A DNA stretch of 64,000 nucleotides from NCBI GenBank assembly GCA_025094145.1, contig JALLLS010000020.1:405203-469202 (forward strand), read 5' to 3'. Positions 10,971 through 20,362 of the stretch are shown here, piece by piece (position 1 is the stretch's first letter; each line of letters starts with the position of its first letter). This DNA is from Spinellus fusiger. Lineage: Eukaryota; Mucoromycota; Mucoromycetes; Mucorales; Phycomycetaceae. The position numbers were made by a program, and so were the translations under genes. The notes under the pieces were generated by a model. That model ran no database searches and had not been told where the DNA came from. It saw only the letters and a list, made by a program, of their open reading frames with translations.

Positions 10971-12208
10971 AATTCTTCTTGGTGGGTGTTTTGGGTGTCT
11001 CCCTCATCTTCTTCCATGGCTGAGCCTGATCCAAATGCCTGGATGGCCTCTTCTTCAAGGGTGGCGGGGCGGCTGGCAACTGGGGTCTTGGCCTTGAGAT
11101 CTGCCAAGAGCTTCTCAAAGGCAGTGGCAGAGAGGCGGGGAGTGGCATTACCAGAGCCAAAGTGGCGAGCAATGCTGTGCCCTAAGTGGGTGGGGGAACA
11201 AAGACAGGTGTTGGACACTCGTTGCTCAAAGAGTTTTTGGGCCATTACAGCCTTGGTGCTATCTGACTCCTGCTGGAGCTTAGGGTCTGCAATCACCGTT
11301 GCAGCTACTGGATCAAAGCTTGTCTGTGGCTTGATCTTTGATTTCTCAAGTTTCTCCTCGAGTTCTTGCTTGAAGCTACCGTGTACAAGCAGTGCAATTG
11401 TACCCCTTGCTGGGAAGTGGATGTCTATGATCCGTGACTGTTGGATCTTCAGTGATCCCAACATCTTGCGGATCTGGCCGTACTTGAGGTAGCGGCGACA
11501 GGGCAAGTATACAAAGTCGTATACTGAGGGCCCAGTAGGCTCTTGTAAGGCCCGAACTGTTTGTGCTCTAAGCACTGCTCTGGCCTTTGCTGTCTTCTTT
11601 GGTGGGGAGGCGTTCTTTTTAGCCATGTTGGCATAAGTGACAGTAGCCTTTTCTATGGCATCTGTGGGTTTCACTGTGGGGATGGGTGTGGGAGTAAGGG
11701 CAGGAGGTGATTTGGGTGCATTATCTGCACTCTTGGCATTGATCTGAGCCTGGAGAGATGTAATAAGGTCATCCTTGACCTTGACTTGTGCTTCCAATTC
11801 CTGGATGCGGAGTCCAATTGTTGCCATTTGTCTCTGAATATCTGACAGAAATGCCATCATCTGCTGGGTGAAGGTATCAGGCTTTTCTACCTCAATCATT
11901 TGATACTCGTAAGTATTTGCACGAGTGCGCTTACTAAGTAGTCTGGGTTTTCTGCTGTCTGAGTTAGGAATGGTGGTGGCAGTGGTGGCCTCAGACACAA
12001 AGGGTCTGACAGGTGCTGGTACAGGAGGTTGCTTGATGGTTGGTGGTTGGCCAGGATCCTTAGTTGGTGTATCCAATGTGTACTGTGTACTATGTGGGTG
12101 GATGGGGATTGTTGCTGATAGATGGATGTTACTTATGTTGAGTTTTGCGATTTGTATTTTTACTCTTTTGGGGTAATATTGATTACACGAAAGAGCCCCA
12201 TGTAGCAA
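10967..12208 (-). CDS. LINE-A ORF1 (Gag-like, coiled-coil)
   Basis: Open frame of about 413 codons at the 5' end of LINE-A. It has a basic Pro/Thr-rich N-terminal part, a predicted coiled coil (heptad-like run IGLRIQELEAQVKVKDDLI), a Pro/Lys-rich linker and an acidic C-terminus (AMEEDEGDTQ). This resembles nucleic-acid chaperone ORF1 proteins of non-LTR elements, although no zinc knuckle or RRM was recognised. The first ATG in frame is at 11899, well inside the frame; the upstream 103 codons lack a start. The stop codon overlaps the ORF2 start as ATGA at 10967-10970, which suggests termination-reinitiation for ORF2 translation. Confidence 0.75.
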   Translation of the reverse strand: MLHGALSCNQYYPKRVKIQIAKLNISNIHLSATIPIHPHSTQYTLDTPTKDPGQPPTIKQPPVPAPVRPFVSEATTATTIPNSDSRKPRLLSKRTRANTYEYQMIEVEKPDTFTQQMMAFLSDIQRQMATIGLRIQELEAQVKVKDDLITSLQAQINAKSADNAPKSPPALTPTPIPTVKPTDAIEKATVTYANMAKKNASPPKKTAKARAVLRAQTVRALQEPTGPSVYDFVYLPCRRYLKYGQIRKMLGSLKIQQSRIIDIHFPARGTIALLVHGSFKQELEEKLEKSKIKPQTSFDPVAATVIADPKLQQESDSTKAVMAQKLFEQRVSNTCLCSPTHLGHSIARHFGSGNATPRLSATAFEKLLADLKAKTPVASRPATLEEEAIQAFGSGSAMEEDEGDTQNTHQEEL

Positions 12209-12209
12209 C

Positions 12210-13575
12210 TACAGTGGCTTTCAATAAAACAATGGTATTTTCAAATTCAGACCATAATTTTACCCTTGAATTTTTTTTTATTAAACATTCTTCATTTATT
12301 GCTTTTCCACTCTAATGTCTACCTCATCTAACACCACCGAACAACCCATGAGACCTCTTGGGAACAGAAAGAAGAATATCGATGACTTCACTCGATGTCT
12401 CATTGCTCAAGAAGCCACCGTCAATGGGACCAGCCTGGTTGCCATTTCTGCTAGGTTTGGAGTTTGTCAGCAGTCTGTTTCCCTTATCGTAAAGAGATAT
12501 AAGGAAACTGGCTGTTTCAAGGCCAAGAAGAGCACTGGGCGCAAGCCCATTCTGACAGAGAGAGACAAGAGAGAGGTCAGTTGCAAAGTGACAAGAGATT
12601 CATTCTAGACAATGGATCAACTTCGCAAGCAGATGACCACCCAAGTGTCCAGGAGCACCTTCTCAAAATTAATGAAGAAGCTTGGCCTGTTTTCTTGCAG
12701 GGTGGTCAAGAAACCTTCTCTCACTATTAAACACAAGAAGCTGAGGCTTGCTTGGGCCAAGGCCCATCTCCACTGGACTGAGGAAGACTGGAAGACAGTC
12801 ATCTGGTCCGATGAGTCAAAGTACCAACTCATGAGGACCAACAACCGCAACAGAGTGGTGCGCAAGAAGAAGGAGGGGCTGCCCCCAAAAAACATCAAGC
12901 CCACCATGAAGTTTGGTGGTGGTAGCGTGATGGTGTGGGGATCTTTCTCTGGTGAAGGTGTTGGAAGGTTGGTGCCTGTGAAGGGCAGTATAGACAGTAG
13001 AAGATACATTGATATCTTGAAGGAGAATTACTACCCTGAGCTGGCTCGACTCAAGGCACTGAATCCAGAGGTAGATTATGTTCTTCAAGAGAACAATGTC
13101 AGCTGCCACAAGAGTAGAGAGTCCAGGTTGTGGAAGGCAAATGAGAGCATTGCCACTATGGAGGGGTGGCCCTCACAAAGCCCCGACCTCAACCCTATAG
13201 AGCATTTGTGGGAGGAGCTAGACAGAGCCATCAGAAAAAGGATGACCCCAGCAAGCTCTCTTCAAGATTTGGAGGTGCTCTTGTTAGAAGAATGGGAAAA
13301 TATTCCCAAGGACACCACAGACACCCTCATTGCCAGCATGGGGCGGAGATGTAGGGCTGTCATTGAGGCCAAGGGTGGAAGCACCAAATATTAAGGGTTT
13401 CCACCTAATAAACTTGTATTTATTATTCTGTTGACCTTCTTTATACTTCATCCAATTTTCAAGTCTCTACTGTGTGTTTAATGTATGTTTTTATTACAAA
13501 GAATAAGTATTTCCATAAACAAGAATCATAACGGGGTATGAAAAAAAATCCATTATTATTTTGAAAGCCACTGTA
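12210..13575 (+). mobile_element. Tc1-A: Tc1/mariner element with intact ends
   Basis: The element starts TACAGTGGCTTTCAA at 12210 and ends with its inverse at 13561-13575; the terminal 15 bp match perfectly and decay further inward. TA dinucleotides at both ends fit the usual TA target duplication. Inside lies one transposase frame on the plus strand. Both termini have been hit by LINE insertions, so its original flanks are split: the left flank is now at 6960 and the right flank at 14620. Confidence 0.9.
12315..13394 (+). pseudogene. Tc1-A transposase, inactivated by a nonsense codon and loss of a catalytic Asp
   Basis: Tc1-family DDE transposase of about 360 codons. An N-terminal helix-turn-helix region covers roughly residues 20-75 (LVAISARFGVCQQSVSLIVKRY). 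One in-frame TAG at 12606-12608 interrupts the domain between the HTH and the catalytic core; the frame continues unchanged to 13394. The catalytic core shows WSDESKY with the first Asp, and PSQSPDLNPIEHLWEEL with the Glu. The second Asp position reads QENN instead of QEDN, so Asp is replaced by Asn (a single-base change). I count 35 residues between the second and third catalytic positions, one more than classic Tc1 DD34E. It cannot be active as read. Confidence 0.9.
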
Positions 13576-13586
13576 CCATAGGCCTC

Positions 13587-14613
13587 GGGCTCACAACCCT
13601 CCTAAATATCCATTAAAAGTAGCTTATCTTGAACGTCTTCAAAGTGAAATGACTAGTCTAGTATGTGGCAAGAATCCGCTGGTGACGGTAGCCCGTGGAC
13701 TATGTAGACCTGTTTGGGATCCAATTCTTCTACTACCGTGCACGCGCAAAGAAAGACATCGTCTACTAAAATGAAGGATTGCTTGGTTACCACCAACACC
13801 TTCAGCTCCTTGCCAATGTGGATACCCTTCGGCTAACATGGACCACTTTCTCACATGCAAATTCATTGACCATGAACGCTCCACGTTCTTGTTCTTCCTA
13901 GTTCCTGCCCCACCACAAGACGTTCATCCAACTGACTATTGTCTAAATCTTTTGCCGCATATGGTTAAGTCTTTTGTTAAATGGCAAGATCTTTGGCCCA
14001 GTTTGTTAATACTGCTGCAAGCCATTGATTGAGCCACGTCTACTCGAGACTTTAAGGTAGAGCCATCAGCTGGTAGCCTGCTCATTGAGGCTGCTGATGG
14101 GTGTGTTGAGCGGGAACGCCAACGCCGCCATAGAGTGCAAAGACTCCTGCAGCAACAGACGCTGTATCCTCACTTCTCCTCCGATATCTCCTCTACCACC
14201 CATTCTTGGCCCGTTTAGCAAAGCCAGAAGCTGCTAGTGTAGTTGCTGTATTTGTGTCCTCAGGATTGTCCGAGTTGCTCTAAGTATCCCTCGTTGGATT
14301 TCGAATCGCCACAGGATGACGGTTATCTTTTTGGTGTCCTGGTTTCCTTGCTGACTTTATGGCCTTTTGGATGTCTATTCATAATTCTCATTTACAATCT
14401 TTTTTTTTTTCATTTTTTCCCTTATTTTTCCCTCATTGAGGTTTTATATTCTCTGTCCTTCTGTTTCCCATTCATTTGCATTATTTTTTTTCACTTTTGT
14501 ATTTGGTGTTTATATGTTTATTCTTATTTATTTTTCCAAAAGTTCTCATAGGGTGGCTGATATGCCCAATGCGCGAATAGCAAACCACACCCAAAAAATA
14601 AAAAATACTTTGA
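13587..14613 (+). mobile_element. LINE-B: 5'-truncated copy of the same LINE inserted at the right end of Tc1-A
   Basis: Contains only the last 1.03 kb of the LINE: the ORF2 C-terminus with its Cys/His motif and the 3' UTR. It is flanked by a perfect 17-bp duplication ACTGTACCATAGGCCTC at 13570-13586 and 14614-14630. The first six bases of that duplication are the terminal bases of the Tc1-A right TIR. Identity with the matching part of LINE-A is near complete: two open frames of 102 and 64 codons are identical and an 81-codon frame differs by one residue. It also shares the internal TGA (LLK-stop-RIAW) with LINE-A. Confidence 0.93.
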
Positions 14614-14630
14614 ACTGTACCATAGGCCTC
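14614..14630. repeat. Right target-site duplication of LINE-B
   Basis: The 17-mer ACTGTACCATAGGCCTC, identical to 13570-13586. It marks a target-primed insertion at the junction between the Tc1-A right end and chromosomal flank. Confidence 0.93.
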
Positions 14631-14819
14631 TCCCAATGTTTATCATCCAAGCAGTCCATGCAAGAAGAAATAAAAAGAGAATAGTTTATATTAGGCAAGA
14701 GAGTAAGAAAGAAAAGTGCTATAGCTAACAAGAGTAACTGACTAAAGACACCCTTACATCTATACATCTATGCATCTATACATCTATACATATGTGTGTA
14801 TGTATCATCAGTATTTTCT

Positions 14820-15402
14820 TTACCAGCCATGACTAAAGGCTAGACCACCAATGGCAAGCGCAATAGCAAAAATTATAGCATTGTAGGCAAGTCGGAAGAA
14901 ACGGCTGTCTACACCCAGCTCAGAGAAGGCAAAAATAATAGTCAAAGCAAGATAACTAATGGAGGCATCAGCCATTGGAATTTGTAATGGAGCACTTACA
15001 TCCATGTAAGAATCATAACAGCACGGTTGGAGCCAGTACCAAATGTATTTAACACAAGCACAGAAAGCAGTAACAATGTGTTTTCAAAGAGAACTCGGTG
15101 TGCATTTTGAAGTCGTGACTAGTACTAGATGAGTCATTGAACAAGAGAATGACCCTGTATATAATACTTACATGATATCCAGATCTTGCATTCCATGAAG
15201 TATTTTTAGTAGTTACAGGTTCTGTAACATTGTTGGAGGAAGTCTCAGGCCTGTTATCATGGACAAGATTATCTCCCACAACATTACGAAGGAAATAAAC
15301 AAGGCCCCAAAGAATCCAGAGAACAAAAAAGGCAATCCAAGTGGATTTGACATAGCGTTGGTTGACAAAAGTATCTACAGTAAATCCGTTCTTGGGTGAC
15401 AT
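14820..15402 (-). CDS. Small integral membrane protein, MAPEG-like
   Basis: Predicted 161-residue protein from three exons: 15172-15402, 15000-15118 and 14820-14955. Phase closes at both introns. It has about four hydrophobic segments: residues 22-40 (WIAFFVLWILWGLVYFL), about 88-105 (ENTLLLLSVLVLN), about 113-130 (WIYLALTIIFAFSEL) and the C-terminal AYNAIIFAIALAIGGLAF. The loop and helix RLQNAHRVLFENTLLLL resembles the conserved Arg-Asn-Glu-Asn pattern of MAPEG enzymes (membrane glutathione S-transferases and relatives), so a MAPEG-type fold is plausible. Activity is not shown by the sequence. It lies 190 bp downstream of the LINE-B duplication, so the transposon nest sits directly behind its 3' end. 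Confidence 0.62.
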
Positions 15403-17952
15403 TATTGTATGGCTTTAAGAATTATCGATAGAAAAAAAACAGAAAAAAAGAGAACTATTTGATGAAAATATTGAGTTATCTCGAACTGTCAATGAGACTT
15501 TATACTTCTTCCTGTTTCTGTACCACACAGACACTACAGGCATAAAAGCAGGCTGGGTGGCGAATGATAGCCCTTTATTATTATTATTATTCTCCTTATG
15601 AAGATAAAATCTGGGTAGACTAACTCTATATTCTTCTTCTTATGTATCTCCTATACAAAAATTCCTTTTTTTTCTCTTCTCTATTTAAAAGAAGTCAGCA
15701 GTGTCGATACTAGAGAAGTTTTGATTTATTTCACTGTGAGATATTATAAACAAGATCATTTGATGAAGACTGTCTGGATTTCTTTCTTTATTATCCCACA
15801 GGAATATCTATGGCTGCCATTAAGAAATAACATTGGGAAGAGGATAACTCTTCTCTACTTTCTTACTGTTGTAGTCTGTTTACATCAAAAGAATGGAATT
15901 AACAACTATACTAAATTGGTACACATGCACACACATCTTTATGAAAATGAGAAAAGATTGTATCTATAAATGATTTTACATTAGTCCATTCTTTGCTTAT
16001 CTGAGAAATGATTTCATTCTGACTGAACAGATGATCTTGTTACTCAAAACTGGCATAGACACAGCTGGAGATAGAGTCTGGACATACTTGAATATCGTCA
16101 TTTGAGCGTATATTTGTATATTTTAGGAATGAGTCCTTTGGGATGTTCACTGCATAGATTGAGTGCATAACAACAGTAAGAAAAGAGAGTAGATTTATTA
16201 ATGAAGTAGAATAGAAAGCCATTGGGTTTTAATAACAAAGAATGATGAAGTAACTTGGTCAGTCCCTCCTTTATTGATTCTCTTGCCATTAAGTTTTAAT
16301 AACAATGCCAATTCCATTATCTACACTCTGAAGAGTCAAAAATAGTATTGCTAATGATTACTTATTATTATTATTATTCAGATAGTCAAGTAGAAATTAT
16401 ATTACCAATAAATAAACTCTGTTCTAAGTATTGATATCCTTTCTTGTCTTGCTGCCTTTATTCTTATATGCGATATTGATGTAAGTTTTACAGTAGAAGT
16501 CTAGAGAGTTCTTTTTTCCTTCTTTTTTTTAATAGAGATCAATAAGGGCGAATATAGATAACTGCTAAAATATTCACTGTAGTCTATACCATCTATTGAG
16601 AATTATGAGACACTATCTCTGTTTCTTTGTAGACAATAGTGCAAGTTGGACGCTATAAATTAAAATATTAGTTGAAATGATATTTAAATCGCACGATGAA
16701 AATCACTATCAACTATACCAAAGATAATTGTACTCGGAGATACTATAGCATCACGAGAACATACCATTTCCTGACACAGCTTTTTGGAGATAGTCTAGTG
16801 CTTTAGTACAAGATGAATTTAGTAATAGATCTTCATTGAACTGATCAAAAAATAGGCCTTTGAGAATCAGATAGATAAAATGAATTCAATATGACTTCTA
16901 CCAGGTATCATTAGTGTTTGTAGTTGCTTGTAGGTTGTTATGTCTATTTGCTTTCTAATGAATATACAAAGTCTATACTATGGCTAGTATTTATGCGTTC
17001 AGTATGGTCTCTTTTCGATAGACACTCTTTTCAGTCTTTTATAGGTTTCTCTTGGTCTAGGGACATTCTATTTTCTATTTCCAACAATAAAGTAGTCTAT
17101 AGATTCAAATCTTGATCAATATATCTAATCAGCATGTCATTCCTTTCACTCTTCAGCCTAGTACTGGATTTTCTGTTTAAATTTGACAAGTCTCTTCTTA
17201 CCAAGTGTATTCAAAAGAACTGCTGTCGTCTGAAAATCATACCTTATGTTTCTCAAATCTGATCTTCTTCAAAACCCAATACCTGTTGCCAAAACATTCT
17301 GTCTAATGGTATTCAGCCAATTTTAGTTCGTAGAATAAAAGATCAAAAGTGTTTGTAAATTTGATAGACATAACAAAAATAGTTTAGTAGACACTATGTT
17401 TTCTAATCTTTCATCTTTATAAATTCATAGACTACTTGTATATATCTTAAGACATGCCAATCTATAGTGTGAATGGGTAAGAAATGCAATTGGTTTGGAC
17501 TTAATTACCTTTCTCTTTTGATTACATACCCTTCCTTCATATATTAATAAATTGGTGAATGCAATGAGTATCGACTATAAACTTTTGGTATAGAATTCAA
17601 ACAATAAACTATAAATAATTGATCGGTTATCTTTATTTTTTCTTGTTTACTTAATTCTATTGTTATAGATTAATTTGGAATTGTCATCTTTGATGCATCT
17701 ATGACTTTTTTTTTACTTTTTGTTTTTGTTCCCTCAAATTATTATTTAAACTGATATTCTCTGTACTTTCCGACTCTTATTCAATAACTACTTTATTTAA
17801 TGTTCTGTTACCTGGCACTGTTTGTTTGTATTTATTCCTAGGAATATTTCTAGCTGATTTTTATTATATTCTTGATTTATTGGTCGTTTATTGTAGTGTG
17901 ATTCAATAATAGACACTTATTATTCTTATTATTGGTTATGTTTACAGACTTA
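15403..17952. other. AT-rich gap of 2.5 kb with no recognisable gene
   Basis: Only short spurious open frames are present (for example near 16040-16290 and 16924-17115). TTA/TAT triplet runs occur at about 15580 and 16360. The stretch ends at the left TIR of Tc1-B. It may hold fully decayed transposon DNA, but I could not assign it. Confidence 0.6.
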
Positions 17953-19298
17953 TACAGTCACGCACCATTGAATTTAATACTTGCCTAAATTTAAAAAATA
18001 AAAACTTTTTTTGCATAAAACTCTTATTCTTTCCAAATATTATTAAACCAACACAATATGTCAGATACATTCTCAGAAACACATACTCGTGGAGAATATG
18101 ATAAAGCAGAAGATAAAAAGATATGGGGCATTTATTACCTGTTTAAGGCTGGATTAAAATTGACTATCATCGCAAACGTAGTTGAGATGAAAAAGCCCAC
18201 AGTTCAAAATATTATCAGAAATATCAAAGAACATGGGTCACCATTGCGTTTAAAGAGTCATGGAAAACCCAGAAGAGTGAATGAGAGGGACCTCAGACAC
18301 CTGGAAAAGGTCATTAGAGAGGATCCATTTGCCTCATATATTCAGCTGAAATTGGAAATGTTGAAGATTCAGGTTGATGTATGTAAAAACACCATTATCC
18401 GTTACTGTAAGCAGTTAGGGTTCGGATATTTTTCTCCAGCTCACAAGCCAGCCTTAACTGAAAAACACAGAGAAACGGCTTCGTTGGGCTAAAGAACATG
18501 TCAATTGGACGAACGACCAGTGGAAAGGCGTTGTCTGGTCTGATGAGTCCAGGTACACCGTGAAAGGAAACGATGGAGGTGCCCGTGTAATCAGAAAAGT
18601 TGGAGAAAGGTATGATCCTAATCCTATTGTTTTAACAACGAAGTTTGGTGGCGGAGGGGTCATGCTTTGGAGCTGTTTTTGGGCGGGCGGATTTGGCCCA
18701 TCAGTCTTTGTTGATGGCACTGTAAACCAAGACGAATATATCAATATTTTGGCTGGTGAGTTCCATCTTTGGTTCATGGAATTGCACCAGAAAGAAGATA
18801 GGGAGTTTCTGTTACAAGAAGATGGTGCTAGTTGTCATACTGGGGCCTATGCCAGATGGTGGAAAGAGACACCTCAGATTAGGGGCTTTGAGTACTGGCT
18901 CGCACAAAGTCCTGACTTGAGCCCAATTGAACACGTCTGGTGGGCCTTGGAAAGACGAATTGAGGAAAGAAGGGTATCTATTACCAATGTTGAATGTTTG
19001 AAGGCTCTACTTGCAGAGGAGTGGGAGAGGGTCAGTGTTGAACTTGCACAACGATGAGTTCTGAGTATGACCGACAGATGCCAGGCTGTAATTGATGCCA
19101 AAGAAGACCATACAAGCTATTAACTATATTATTATTATTATTTTATTTTCTATAATTAAAAATATTAAGCTTTGGTGTGCTTAAGTTTGAAGCTTCTAAA
19201 TCAAATGTGGAGTATTTTATCTAATGTTGAACATATCCTAAATATTTCGTCCTGAAATTTATTTTCAAAAGTATTAAATTCAATGGTGCGTGACTGTA
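17953..19298 (+). mobile_element. Tc1-B: second Tc1/mariner family, nearly intact
   Basis: The terminal inverted repeats begin TACAGTCACGCACCATTGAA at 17953 and match the inverse at the right end (19269-19298) for 30 bp without mismatch. A TA pair is at each end. The element is about 1.35 kb with one transposase frame. Long perfect TIRs and only two lesions in the transposase point to a fairly recent copy. Its TIR differs from Tc1-A after TACAGT, and no LINE is attached to it. Confidence 0.92.
18058..19121 (+). pseudogene. Tc1-B transposase with one frameshift and one in-frame stop
   Basis: The first segment (18058-18492) holds the N-terminal HTH region (KLTIIANVVEMKKPTVQNIIRNI). A one-base shift near 18475-18485 moves the reading to the frame beginning KRLRWAKEHVNW. 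The catalytic residues are intact: WSDESRY, LLQEDGASCH and QSPDLSPIEHVWW. I count 35 residues between the second Asp and the Glu. A TGA at 19055-19057 cuts the C-terminus, after which the frame resumes with MTDRCQAVIDAKEDHTSY before the true stop near 19121. Family assignment is firm; the copy is inactive as read, although only two point changes separate it from an open frame. Confidence 0.9.
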
Positions 19299-19801
19299 CA
19301 TACTAACTGTCTATTAGATAGTGTAAAAGGAAACATTTGGGGTCATTAAGCAAAAAAAAACTATCAAAAACAATGTTCATTTTATTCTTATTCTTATTCT
19401 TATTCTTATTTTAAACTTTGTTTGTTTTATTTTGAATACACACACTTTTGGGACACTCTCTAATCTGTAGAAACATATAGGTCTTTTGGGGAACCAGAGA
19501 AAAAAAATTGGAGATTTAATAAACAATGTAAGCTAGGGCCAATTTTACTCCGAATCTCATCTTAATTTATGAACCGAATAACTACTATTTTTTATTAACA
19601 CAAGTTTCTATGTATTTTTATACTAATTCTATGAGAAACATAGTTTCAAAAGTCACTCATGTACTTAGGGTGTAAATATACCTCTACTCTATAGTATATA
19701 TCTACTAGATATTATAATATCTTTTTGCATGACAAAATCGAATAAGATACACTTCATTATCACTTTTTAGGTAGTTTACCTGTATCATGGGTTTCCGTCA
19801 G
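19299..19801. other. AT-rich spacer between Tc1-B and the Fanzor-like fragment
   Basis: About 500 bp with a CTTATT repeat at about 19385-19410. No gene seen. Confidence 0.6.
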
Positions 19802-20362
19802 TTAGTCAACCGAGGCTCCAGCGATAACTGGGGAGAAGAAGGATGGAGATGAATCAGAAGGCTTGGACATTTTATTGGTTCTAGGTATATCCTTGGAGTC
19901 ATGCTTTCTTTTGTTATATCTACAAAAGCGCTCTGGGAGGGTACCATTTTCCCTTTGAGACATTAGAATATGTCTAAAGTTCAATGTAGCAGCTAGATCA
20001 CGATTCCAAAGCCTCAATGTCTTGTCTTTCATACAAATTTGGTTTGAACAACTATTTGAAGAGAGAGAAATATGAGTTTCTTTTTTTGATATAGAATTAA
20101 GAAGAAATGACCTGAGAAGACCATGACATTTAACTTTGGGCATTTTTGTTCGTTGGTATGGCCTGGGGTTCTTGACATGTTTAAATGTTTCCAAAGGTGA
20201 GTACTTGCACGCAGGACACAGGCTCGATGTTTTGAATTCATTGATAAGATAGAGTCTGAATCCTTCTTTCTTCAACATCCTCCGCATGCCTTTTTCCTTT
20301 ATTGTCATTCTTCTGGTAGAATTCGCACCTGAATAAATTGCTACAGGCTCCCACAGAAATCA
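19802..20362 (-). pseudogene. TnpB/Fanzor-like nuclease, C-terminal fragment
   Basis: The open frame reads (WEPVAIYSGANSTRR)MTIKEKGMRRMLKKEGF...INEFKTSSLCPACK...KVKCHGLL, then, after a probable 62-nt intron (about 20046-20107), CSNQICMKDK and TLRLWNRDLAATLNFRHI. The CPAC and C-x4-C pairs look like the zinc ribbon, and NRDLAATLNF resembles the third RuvC motif (Asp followed by Ala-Ala-x-Asn) of TnpB and its eukaryotic Fanzor relatives. The N-terminal recognition and RuvC-I/II parts are missing; an in-frame stop lies just upstream at about 20363. Fanzors in fungi are often carried by DNA transposons, and this one sits 500 bp from Tc1-B. Family call rests on motif pattern only. Confidence 0.5.

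Larger units (their letters stand above)
6960..12215 (-). mobile_element. LINE-A: near full-length non-LTR retrotransposon inserted in the left TIR of Tc1-A
   Basis: Two-ORF LINE read on the minus strand: ORF1 at 10967-12208, ORF2 from 10970 down to about 7390, and a 3' UTR to 6974. The imperfect target-site duplication is TGTACCAATACAGT (6960-6973) against TGTAGCAACTACAGT (12201-12215). Both end with TACAGT, the first six bases of the Tc1-A left TIR. The LINE 3' terminus reads ...CTTTGA on its own strand. The element is dead: ORF2 has one frameshift near 9350 and stop codons at 8458-8460, at about 8020 and further downstream. The 3' 1 kb is almost identical to LINE-B at 13587-14613. ORF1 has no ATG near its 5' end, so this copy may itself be slightly 5'-truncated. 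Confidence 0.9.

Noticed and set aside
6968..14619. A genuine large DNA transposon (Maverick- or Ginger-like) with long TIRs
   Set aside because: No integrase, polymerase or capsid gene is present; the inner content is fully explained by LINE plus Tc1 insertions with target-site duplications.
6960..14630. Inverted repeat as a pure assembly artefact
   Set aside because: The two arms have different lengths, different 5' ends, a base difference and distinct target-site duplications, which an artefact would not create. Long reads would still be worth checking.
16040..17115. Small open frames in the AT-rich gap
   Set aside because: Short, low-complexity, no homology pattern recognised; expected by chance in this composition.
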